Origin: an uncultured Eubacteriales bacterium
GTDB taxonomy: Bacteria > Bacillota_A > Clostridia > Peptostreptococcales > Anaerovoracaceae
Direction of reading: 5' to 3'
Assembly (NCBI GenBank): GCA_902774195.1
Contig: CACYHM010000217.1
Span: 1 to 5,034, forward strand
DNA: 5,034 bases
In this document: one piece after another, positions 1 to 5,034 of the stretch
Numbering within the stretch: the first letter of the stretch is position 1
Layout of the letters: each line of letters begins with the position of its first letter
The notes under the pieces: model-generated
What the model saw: only the letters and a program-made list of their open reading frames with translations
What the model was told of the DNA's origin: nothing
Database searches by the model: none
Program-made: the position numbers and the translations under genes

Positions 1-8
1 AGATAATA

Positions 9-51
9 AGATGCACAGAATGGCAAAACGGTCATCCTGTGCATCTCTTTT
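9..51. terminator. Hairpin terminator, probably bidirectional
   Basis: A 10-bp perfect stem is formed by AGATGCACAG (9-18) and CTGTGCATCT (37-46). The inner part of the loop can pair further (ATG 20-22 with CAT 33-35). On the plus strand the stem runs into TCTTTTT, a good rho-independent terminator for a gene entering from the left of the window. On the minus strand it is followed by a weaker T-rich tract (TTATTATCT), and it lies about 35 nt past the ade stop codon, so it may also end the ade transcript. Such a shared terminator would fit a convergent gene just outside the window, which cannot be seen. Confidence 0.75.
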
Positions 52-80
52 TGCGGCTATATATTCTGCAGGCCGGCTCA

Positions 81-1736
81 TCAGACGAAGAGGTCGACGA
101 ACTCGAATGTCCTGCAGTCCACGAGGCCGCGGTTGGTGAGCCTCAGCTCCGGCAGGCAGGCGAGAGCCATCAGAGCCATCGTCATGTACGGCGAGTTGAT
201 AACGCAGCCCATCTCCTTCCAGGCAGCGTCGAGCTTTGCGATCAGCTCCGCTACTTCTTCGGCCGGAAGATCGCTCATGAGACCTGCGATCGGGAGCGGG
301 ACGAGGGCGAGCACTTTGCCGTCAGCGACAGCGCAGAGACCGCCTCCGCATTCTATGAGTGTGTTGGCTGCTAGAGCCATGTCTTCATCGTTCGTTCCTG
401 CTACGAGAAGGTTATGAGCATCGTGCGCGACAGTCTGTGCCATCGCTCCTTTTTTGAATCCGAAGCCCTTCAGGAAACCAAGTCCTTTTGTTCCTGTCGC
501 GTGGTGGCGTTCGAATACAGCCAGTTTCATTATGTCGCTGTCCGGGTCAGCAGGAACGCAGCCGTCTTTGACCTTCAGATCGATGATGCGCTCGTAGTCG
601 CCGACGCGGTTAGGGATGATCTCGATCACGCGGGTCTTAACGCTGCCGGATGCGCCTTCAGGGGCTTTGACCCTGAAGCTGTCCGCCGTGATGGTCTCGC
701 CGACATGCATGGTGTCGTATACGAAATCAGGGAATGCAGCCTTGCCGACATCAACGGTCATCTTTCCGTTCTCGGCCACGACCTCGCCGTCGATCATGGT
801 GCGTGTGATGCGTATATCATTCAGGTCGCTGAAGAATACGATGTCGGCGCACTTGCCCGGAGTGATGCTGCCAAGCTCGTGATCCATCCTGAAGCATGTC
901 GCCGGATTGATCGTGACGTACTGTATAGCCTTTACCGGGTCGAGGCCTTCTTTTATCGCAAGGCGCATGATGTAATCGAGATGTCCCTCGCTGACAAGCG
1001 TGTCCGGATGAGTGTCATCCGAGATCAGGCAGGCAAAGCGGTCTTCCACATCGTTGTCGAGTATCGCGCGGATAATTACAGGCATGTCATGCCAGGCGCT
1101 GCCGTAGCGCATCAGTGCGTACATCCCGTGGCGCATTTTCTCGAGCACGTCCTCGGCGCGCGTCGATTCGTGGCAGCATCTGACGCCCGATGCGATGTAA
1201 GCGTTGAGTCCCGGGCCTGTTTCCGGTATGGAAAAGTGACCGGTGATGACCTGATCTGCCTTTAAGGTCTCTGCGAGTTCGCCGTGGACCTGCGGGTCGG
1301 CATTCATAACGCCCGGGAAATTCATCATCTCGCCGAGACCCATGATCCCGTCCCAGGTCATCATCTCGCGGACTTCTTCGTGCGGATCCATGAAGATGCC
1401 GGTAGTGCCGTGCGGCACTACGGCCCTCGCGTATTCGCCGACACTTATCATCGCGGATTCGACATGGATATGGGCATCCATGAAGCCCGGAGCGATGTAA
1501 TGACCGCAGGCATCGATGACCTTCGTGTCGTCGCCGATGCAGTGCAGCGCATCGCCGACAAGCGCGATCCTGCCGCCGGCGATCGCGACATCGATGCCCT
1601 CCTGGATCTCGCAGGTGCATACGTTCACCAGCTTTGCGTTCCTGATGACCGTGTCGGCTTTTTCAACGCCCATGGCTACATTGGCCAGTTTTCTTGTAAG
1701 CTCATAAAGCGGTATCCTACAGAATTTGTTGAGCAT
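81..1736 (-). CDS. ade: Adenine deaminase, with an apparent internal in-frame deletion
   Basis: Cytoplasmic amidohydrolase-superfamily enzyme that deaminates adenine to hypoxanthine and ammonia in purine salvage. Seen in the 551-residue product: APGFMDAHIHVESAM (82-96) with the metal-binding HxH at H89/H91; PHGTTGIFMDPHE (108-120); GLGEMMNFPGV (133-143), whose Glu is probably a metal ligand; LNAYIASGVRCCHEST (177-192); LISDDTHPDTL (237-247) with the active-site acidic pair; and the Ade C-terminal domain with AHDAHNLLVAGTNDEDM (437-453) and a TNRGLVD tail. The start is the ATG at 1736, because GAGGTG (1742-1747 on this strand) sits 5 nt upstream. The in-frame ATG at 1751 lies before that site. 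Oddity: from my memory of the family, about 45-50 residues normally separate DPHE from the segment before GLGEMMN, including a PSCVPA-type motif. Here DPHE is followed at once by EVREMMTWDG. Family members are usually about 575-600 residues. The fold's TIM barrel would be damaged, so activity is doubtful. The identity is very secure; the deletion is inferred without an alignment. Confidence 0.95.
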   Translation of the reverse strand: MLNKFCRIPLYELTRKLANVAMGVEKADTVIRNAKLVNVCTCEIQEGIDVAIAGGRIALVGDALHCIGDDTKVIDACGHYIAPGFMDAHIHVESAMISVGEYARAVVPHGTTGIFMDPHEEVREMMTWDGIMGLGEMMNFPGVMNADPQVHGELAETLKADQVITGHFSIPETGPGLNAYIASGVRCCHESTRAEDVLEKMRHGMYALMRYGSAWHDMPVIIRAILDNDVEDRFACLISDDTHPDTLVSEGHLDYIMRLAIKEGLDPVKAIQYVTINPATCFRMDHELGSITPGKCADIVFFSDLNDIRITRTMIDGEVVAENGKMTVDVGKAAFPDFVYDTMHVGETITADSFRVKAPEGASGSVKTRVIEIIPNRVGDYERIIDLKVKDGCVPADPDSDIMKLAVFERHHATGTKGLGFLKGFGFKKGAMAQTVAHDAHNLLVAGTNDEDMALAANTLIECGGGLCAVADGKVLALVPLPIAGLMSDLPAEEVAELIAKLDAAWKEMGCVINSPYMTMALMALACLPELRLTNRGLVDCRTFEFVDLFV

Positions 1737-1740
1737 ATCT

Positions 1741-1748
1741 CCACCTCT
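1741..1748 (-). promoter_or_regulatory. Ribosome binding site of ade
   Basis: Read on the minus strand this is AGAGGTGG, containing GAGGTG, a strong anti-16S match that ends 5 nt before the ATG at 1736. It decides the start: the alternative in-frame ATG at 1751 lies upstream of this site and would add five residues (MRGGD) encoded by the site itself. Confidence 0.8.
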
Positions 1749-1784
1749 CATTACAGTTCTGCAATACGGTTTTCAGATAAGAAA

Positions 1785-1793
1785 AGTATAGCA
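1785..1793 (-). promoter_or_regulatory. Candidate extended -10 promoter for ade
   Basis: The minus strand reads TGCTATACT, matching the extended -10 pattern TGnTATAAT at all but one position. No good -35 box is seen at 17-18 nt spacing (TGTATG region), as is common for extended -10 promoters. Transcription would begin near 1778, giving a leader of about 40 nt. That is too short for a purine riboswitch. Confidence 0.5.
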
Positions 1794-1854
1794 TCATTCT
1801 TCTTTTTCATACACATAAACTAAATGATACGGAAGTGAAGATGACTCCCCGCTG

Positions 1855-1863
1855 TGATACAAT
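1855..1863 (+). promoter_or_regulatory. Candidate extended -10 promoter for the flavodoxin operon
   Basis: TGATACAAT fits TGnTATAAT with one mismatch. The hexamer at the -35 position (1835-1840, GTGAAG) is poor. Transcription would start around 1870, leaving a leader of about 58 nt before the ATG at 1929. This promoter would drive flavodoxin, the LtrA-family gene and the ParB-like/BMP gene, because no terminator is visible between them. It lies about 65 nt from the divergent ade promoter, so one regulator could act on both. Confidence 0.5.
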
Positions 1864-1917
1864 ATTGCGTGACAAAGAATCGGCGGGCGGCATACAGCCG
1901 CATCAGAGCAGTGATCC

Positions 1918-1922
1918 GGAGG
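1918..1922 (+). promoter_or_regulatory. Ribosome binding site of the flavodoxin gene
   Basis: GGAGG lies 6 nt before the ATG at 1929. It decides the start against the upstream in-frame ATG at 1854, which would add 25 residues and would overlap the candidate -10 box. Confidence 0.85.
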
Positions 1923-1928
1923 AAAACA

Positions 1929-2447
1929 ATGTCAAGAACGCTCGTTATCTATTATTCGCGCCGCGGGCAGAATTACGTGCGCGGAGAACTCAGGGAACTC
2001 GAAAAGGGCAACACCGAGCTGATCGCGGAGTACATCAGGGACGCGGTCGGGGCGGATCTTTTCGAACTGCAGACCGTAAAGGACTATCCCGCGGACTACA
2101 TGGAGTGCACCGAGGCAGCTAAGGAGGACCTGCGCATGTGCGCGCGCCCGAAGCTCAAAGAGTATCTGAAGGACATTGATGACTACGACAATATCGTCAT
2201 CGCAGGGCCGTGCTGGTGGGGCACATATCCGTGCGCCGTATTCACCCAGCTCGAAAAGCTGCACTTCAGAGGCAAGAAGGTGTTCCCTGTGATGACTCAC
2301 GAGGGAAGCGGCGAAGCGAAGAGCAGGAGCGATCTGAAAAAATTCTGCAGAGGCGCAAAGATCGCGAAGACACTCGCCGTGCAGGGAGCCCTGTGTCCGA
2401 CGGCAAAGGACGATGTCACGCGCTGGGCGCAGAAGAACCTGAAATAG
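1929..2447 (+). CDS. Flavodoxin family protein (Flavodoxin_4-like)
   Basis: Small cytoplasmic FMN-binding electron carrier or flavodoxin-fold protein of 172 residues. The N-terminus has the beta1/P-loop pattern LVIYYSRRGQNYV (5-17), a variant of the flavodoxin phosphate-binding loop in which the usual YSxTGNT becomes YSRRGQN. It is followed by LEKGNTELIAEYI, the start of helix 1. Later, YDNIVIAGPCWWGTYPCAVFTQLE (around 85-108) matches the flavin-ring loop after beta4, and KKVFPVMTHEGSG the next strand and loop. The length suits the family and there is no sign of damage. No signal peptide or membrane segment is present. It is first in the plus-strand run, 23 nt ahead of the LtrA-family gene. 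The physiological redox partner cannot be told from the sequence; flavodoxins of this branch are often annotated only by fold. Confidence 0.9.
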   Translation: MSRTLVIYYSRRGQNYVRGELRELEKGNTELIAEYIRDAVGADLFELQTVKDYPADYMECTEAAKEDLRMCARPKLKEYLKDIDDYDNIVIAGPCWWGTYPCAVFTQLEKLHFRGKKVFPVMTHEGSGEAKSRSDLKKFCRGAKIAKTLAVQGALCPTAKDDVTRWAQKNLK

Positions 2448-2470
2448 GGAACGGACAGGTATGAATACAC

Positions 2471-3619
2471 ATGGATCTTTTTACGCGCGATGAGAAAAAA
2501 GTAGAATACCTTGAGCTCATCTACGACCTCGTATTCGTATACATGGTGGGCCGCAACAACTCCCTGCTCGAACCCGCAGAGGGAGGTTTTATATCGCCTG
2601 CGAACTACATCTCGTATGTGCTCTGCACCCTGGCGATCATCCAGATATGGAACTTTACAACGTTCTACATAAACATGTTCGGCAGGAACGGTCTAAGGGA
2701 CCACGTTTTCCTGTGCGTCAACATGTATCTGATGTACTTCATCGGAGAGGCCACGAGGCACGACTGGATCGCCTACAAGGAGCAGTACCACATAGCATGG
2801 GCTCTCATACTTGTCAACATCGGCCTCCAGTATCTCATAGAGCTCAGAAACCACGAGGCCGATGTGTGGAACAGGGACCTCATCAGAAGGATGGCGGCAA
2901 CTCTATTTATCGAAGCAGCCATTGCGTTCGCGGCCGCCTGGCCCGGTCCGCAGATGGTGTCGATACTCTCTGCAGCAGCGATAGCGGCGGGGATATTACT
3001 GACGGCGCTCGGAAAGTCGAGGAGTCCCGGCGGCATGGTCGATTTTATGCACCTTACCGAACGCGCGATGCTCTACGTCGTATTCACCTTCGGCGAGATG
3101 ATCATAGCCCTCGCGGCATATTTCAGGGGCGACGGAAGCTTCGACCTGAACGTGATCTATTTTTCGCTGATGGGATTCCTTATCGTGGTCGGCCTCTTCC
3201 TCTCGTATGAGATATTCTACGACCATCTGCTCGACAGGGAGCGTGCCGACAACGGATTCATGTATATGGCGATCCACATCTTCATCATCTTTGCACTCAA
3301 CAATATCACGGCATCTCTCGAATTCATGCGTGAGCCTGAAGTGGCCCTGATGCCGAAGATGCTGTTCATGATCATTTCAGTCATCACGTACTACACGTTC
3401 CTCTTCTTTACACGAAGCTACGCAAAGGCAGCGTGCAGCCTCAGGGGAAGATTCGTAGTGAAAATGCTGGCGCTCACCGCAGCCTTCACCGGCCTGATGG
3501 TCGCGTTCAGGGAAAACAGCTACGCGCACATCTTCATCACGGCCGCATACATCTTTGCGATCGTAAGAGTTCTGTACGAAGCGAGGCTGAAGACAGAGGA
3601 GAAAGAAAAGAATGACTGA
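2471..3619 (+). CDS. LtrA-family (low temperature requirement A) integral membrane protein
   Basis: A 382-residue polytopic membrane protein. The LtrA signature is clear at the N-terminus, VEYLELIYDLVFVYMVGR (11-28), where family members have an acidic ELxxDLVFV motif in the first helix. It is clear again at HLTERAMLYVVFTFGEMIIALAAYF (194-218), matching the conserved ER...GE helix. Hydrophobic segments lie near 14-34, 47-69, 79-93, 107-123, 142-156, 163-180, 199-218, 229-246, 264-285, 296-314, 330-346 and 353-370, about 12 in all. The C-terminus is short and charged. The family was named from a Listeria mutant unable to grow in the cold; its biochemical role is not settled. The start is the ATG at 2471, with only a weak purine-rich site (AGG at 2457-2459). 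The 3' end overlaps the next start by 8 nt (ATGACTGA), suggesting translational coupling. This ltrA is unrelated to the group II intron maturase of the same name. Confidence 0.92.
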   Translation: MDLFTRDEKKVEYLELIYDLVFVYMVGRNNSLLEPAEGGFISPANYISYVLCTLAIIQIWNFTTFYINMFGRNGLRDHVFLCVNMYLMYFIGEATRHDWIAYKEQYHIAWALILVNIGLQYLIELRNHEADVWNRDLIRRMAATLFIEAAIAFAAAWPGPQMVSILSAAAIAAGILLTALGKSRSPGGMVDFMHLTERAMLYVVFTFGEMIIALAAYFRGDGSFDLNVIYFSLMGFLIVVGLFLSYEIFYDHLLDRERADNGFMYMAIHIFIIFALNNITASLEFMREPEVALMPKMLFMIISVITYYTFLFFTRSYAKAACSLRGRFVVKMLALTAAFTGLMVAFRENSYAHIFITAAYIFAIVRVLYEARLKTEEKEKND

Positions 3620-4484
3620 CGAATATATGAAGGCCCTCAGGGCCGGAGAAAAAGAATACAGGGAAAAAGTCGCAGCGGGAGAATATCCATATCTTGCAGC
3701 TCTTGATGACATACTGCCGGACTGCGATTCGATGCCTCACAGACAGATGGGGCTTATAGAGATCCCGGTGGATCTCATAGTGGGCACGAAGACCCGCGCG
3801 AGGCAGAATTCCTTTGCACCGGATTTCATGCCGCTGCTCGAGCCGGACAGCGAATTCGCAGCGAAGTGGAACAGCCTGTACAATGCGCAGATAAAGGAGG
3901 GATTCAGCGATCCGGTAAAGGTATACGAATACCTCCAGGACTTTTATGTGCAGGAGGGCAACAAGAGGGTCTCTGTGAGCCGTTTCCTCGATATGCCGAC
4001 CATAATGGCGGAGGTGACGAGGATCATCCCTGATGAGGAGACTCTGACTCAGAATCCATGGTATGCGGATTTTATGAAGTTTTACGACCTTGCGCCGGTC
4101 TATGACATGAAGTTCAGGTGCGCCGGGGTATATGCAGAGATCGCCGACATACTGGGCATCGATCCCGGAGCGCCGTGGCCGGAGGATACTGTGAAGTCTC
4201 TGTGCAGCGCATACTGGCAGTTCACCCGGGCATATGCTTTGCTCGAGGGCAAAGTTCCCGATCTGCCGCCGGGAGACGCGTTCATGGTGTACCTGAGGAT
4301 ATACGCGAAGGACATTCTAAGACATCAGCCGGCAGAGGTCATATCCAAAAGGATACTGAGGATAAAAAAGGAGCTTCTGACCGAGAGCAACATGGACAGG
4401 GTCGCTCTTGTCGAGCAGGCAACATGGACAGGGTCGCTCTTGTCGAGCAGGCGGAGGATGCTCTCAATGCAGGGTCTCTCATAA
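3612..4484 (+). CDS. N-terminal part of a ParB-like/BMP-family fusion protein, truncated by frameshift
   Basis: This is the 5' portion of a longer gene whose remainder continues to the window edge. The 290-residue product begins with a charged helix (MTDEYMKALRAGEKEY) and has no signal peptide. Residues 48-140 look like a ParB/sulfiredoxin-type fold: LIEIPVDLIVGTKT (48-61) and the loop VQEGNKRVSVSRFLD (113-127), which resembles the ParB GxxR nucleotide-binding loop. A helical linker follows up to about residue 260. The proteins I recall with this N-terminus continue into a BMP/PnrA-like periplasmic-binding-protein domain. Here residue 270 is the last in the proper frame. A 32-bp tandem duplication (4387-4452) then shifts translation, adding a foreign 20-residue tail (TWTGSLLSS...) to a stop at 4484. 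A purine-rich site (GAGGAG, about 3597-3602) precedes the start, which lies inside the end of the LtrA-family gene. The truncated ORF could still make a ParB-like protein, but I judge the whole gene broken in this sequence. Confidence 0.8.
   Translation: MTDEYMKALRAGEKEYREKVAAGEYPYLAALDDILPDCDSMPHRQMGLIEIPVDLIVGTKTRARQNSFAPDFMPLLEPDSEFAAKWNSLYNAQIKEGFSDPVKVYEYLQDFYVQEGNKRVSVSRFLDMPTIMAEVTRIIPDEETLTQNPWYADFMKFYDLAPVYDMKFRCAGVYAEIADILGIDPGAPWPEDTVKSLCSAYWQFTRAYALLEGKVPDLPPGDAFMVYLRIYAKDILRHQPAEVISKRILRIKKELLTESNMDRVALVEQATWTGSLLSSRRRMLSMQGLS
4387..4452 (+). repeat. Perfect 32-bp tandem duplication that shifts the reading frame
   Basis: Two identical 32-nt copies lie end to end: 4388-4419 and 4420-4451, each beginning CAACATGGACAGGG and ending GAGCAGG. 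The match extends one base on each side, so the junctions share a GC dinucleotide. As 32 is not a multiple of 3, the second copy moves the frame. Taking out one copy joins ESNMDRVALVEQA directly to EDALNAGSLINKAGN, restoring a sensible protein. This points to a recent duplication by slippage or an assembly artefact. Alternatively, copy-number change between 1 and 2 could switch the gene off and on. Confidence 0.95.
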
Positions 4485-4639
4485 ACAAAGCGGGCAATCT
4501 GGTGGCAGGTCCCGATTCCCTGATCGGGAAAGTCATCCCGGCGGTGACATATTCGGCAAAGAACCCGCTCAGGGCGGCGTTCATATATGAAGACGGCATT
4601 GCTGATTCGAAGATGCTTCGAAAACTGCGGCGATCCTGA
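4424..4639 (+). pseudogene. Middle segment of the broken ParB-like/BMP gene (shifted frame)
   Basis: This stretch carries the protein in a frame offset from both neighbours. It reads on from the second repeat copy as EDALNAGSLINKAGNLVAGPDS, a linker, then NPLRAAFIYEDGIADS, which resembles the first strand of a BMP-type ligand-binding domain (the VAFIYD pattern). It ends in unconvincing residues, KMLRKLRRS, and a stop at 4637-4639. The homologous reading resumes in the original frame from about 4623 (NCGDPDAFEKA). It is not an independent gene: it has no usable ribosome binding site of its own and represents the middle of the same coding sequence. Confidence 0.75.
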
Positions 4640-5034
4640 CGCATTTGAAAAGGCGGCCGGTGACGCTGCTGACTGGGGCGCTGATGTCGTGTTCACCACT
4701 TCGCCCGCCCTCATAAACGAGACTCTGAGAGCCGCAATAAAGTACGGCAGCATCAGGTTCCTGAACTGCTCTGTGAATCTGGCGCATCAGGCCGTGCGCA
4801 CATATTACGCTAAACTGTATGAGGCGAAGTTCCTCGCGGGCATCGTCGCGGGAACTGCAGCAGCGGCAGACGGCACACACACCATCGGTTACTGCTCGGA
4901 TGCCCCGATATACGGGACCATCGCCTCCATCAATGCATTCGCCATAGGAGCCTCGATGGTCGATCCGCAGGTAAAAGTGTATCTCGACTGGGCATCGCGC
5001 AAAGACGCCGACTGGTGGTGGTCGATGCTGGACA
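4587..5034 (+). CDS. C-terminal BMP/PnrA-like ligand-binding domain (3' part of the broken gene, open at window edge)
   Basis: An open frame in the same register as the ParB-like N-terminus runs to the window edge without a stop. From about 4629 it reads GDPDAFEKAAGDAADWGADVVFTTSPALINETLRAA, then RFLNCSVNLAHQAVRTYYAKLYEAKFLAGIVAGTAAA, then HTIGYCSDAPIYGTIASINAFAIGASMVDPQVKVYLDW. These match the BMP (basic membrane protein)/PnrA-like family: the dlIFttsp strand, the R.YeaKFLaGivAG helix and the GYxxxxPIyGtiAsINAFaiGA segment. Exported BMP proteins feed nucleosides to ABC transporters. This one joins a ParB-like N-terminus and lacks a signal peptide, so it may be a cytoplasmic sensor (inference). 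ATG 4587 is the first in-frame start but has no good ribosome site, and the protein would lack the first strand of the domain. I therefore read this as the tail of the gene starting at 3612, not a separate gene. Confidence 0.75.
   Translation, partial: MKTALLIRRCFENCGDPDAFEKAAGDAADWGADVVFTTSPALINETLRAAIKYGSIRFLNCSVNLAHQAVRTYYAKLYEAKFLAGIVAGTAAAADGTHTIGYCSDAPIYGTIASINAFAIGASMVDPQVKVYLDWASRKDADWWWSMLD
4606..4622. repeat. Perfect 7-bp inverted repeat at the second frame break
   Basis: TTCGAAG (4606-4612) and CTTCGAA (4616-4622) are perfect reverse complements around ATG. They are followed at once by further A residues (4621-4624 is a run of four). The second frame change of the BMP gene falls here, so the hairpin may have promoted a slip or deletion. 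No T-run follows, so it is not a terminator. Confidence 0.7.

Noticed and set aside
414..1265. Long open frame (283 codons) on the plus strand
   Set aside because: It is fully antisense to ade, has no recognisable domain and no ribosome binding site, and is explained by GC-rich codon use on the opposite strand.
1737..1790. Possible purine riboswitch in the ade leader
   Set aside because: The leader from the candidate promoter is only about 40 nt, and no three-way-junction core sequence is seen.
1887..1901. GCGGC-ATACA-GCCGC hairpin in the flavodoxin leader
   Set aside because: Only 5 bp with no T-run. Such short GC hairpins are expected by chance here, so it is not called an attenuator or operator.
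1854..1928. Upstream ATG extending flavodoxin by 25 residues
   Set aside because: It precedes the clear GGAGG site and overlaps the candidate -10 box; the added residues do not resemble a flavodoxin N-terminus.
2461..2493. Ten-codon ORF (MNTHGSFYAR) overlapping the LtrA-family start
   Set aside because: Too short to support, and out of frame with the clear LtrA start motif. A leader-peptide role cannot be shown.
4424..4639. Programmed ribosomal frameshifting to join the BMP gene pieces
   Set aside because: A perfect tandem duplication explains the first shift, and no slippery heptamer with a downstream structure is seen at either point.
4325..4753. Minus-strand open frames opposite the BMP gene (4325-4753, 4339-4644, 4581-4880)
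   Set aside because: These are shadows of the coding strand, whose translation matches a known family; none has a ribosome binding site or a recognisable domain.

Overview
The window is ordinary chromosomal DNA of moderately high GC. Protein similarity that I recall from memory points to an anaerobic Clostridia-type Firmicute, perhaps Anaerovoracaceae- or Eubacterium-like; no search was run. It holds no rRNA, tRNA, CRISPR array or insertion sequence. Genes fill it almost completely, and the longest gap is the 192-nt divergent intergenic region at 1737-1928.

Layout: a hairpin terminator lies at the left edge (9-51). The minus strand then carries ade, adenine deaminase (81-1736). A short divergent control region follows (1737-1928), with an extended -10 promoter candidate on each strand. 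The plus strand then carries a tightly packed run: a long-chain-type flavodoxin (1929-2447), an LtrA-family polytopic membrane protein (2471-3619), and a gene overlapping it by 8 nt (3612 to the window edge). That last gene encodes a ParB-like domain fused to a BMP/PnrA-like ligand-binding domain. The spacing suggests one transcript.

The genes have no obvious single pathway. Ade converts adenine to hypoxanthine, and BMP/PnrA-type domains typically bind nucleosides, so purine salvage is a loose theme linking the two ends. The flavodoxin and LtrA protein have no evident place in it.

The most notable observations are lesions. (1) The BMP-type gene carries a perfect 32-bp tandem duplication (4387-4452) that shifts frame and ends the ORF at 4484. 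(2) A second frame change lies near a 7-bp perfect inverted repeat (4606-4622); the two shifts cancel modulo 3, but a stop lies between them. (3) Ade keeps its frame but appears to lack about 45-50 conserved residues just after its DPHE motif. Three indel-like differences in two of four genes suggest gene decay, within-strain variation, or errors in the assembled sequence. I found no convincing new biological system. The nearest candidate is the apparently cytoplasmic ParB-like/BMP fusion beside LtrA and flavodoxin.
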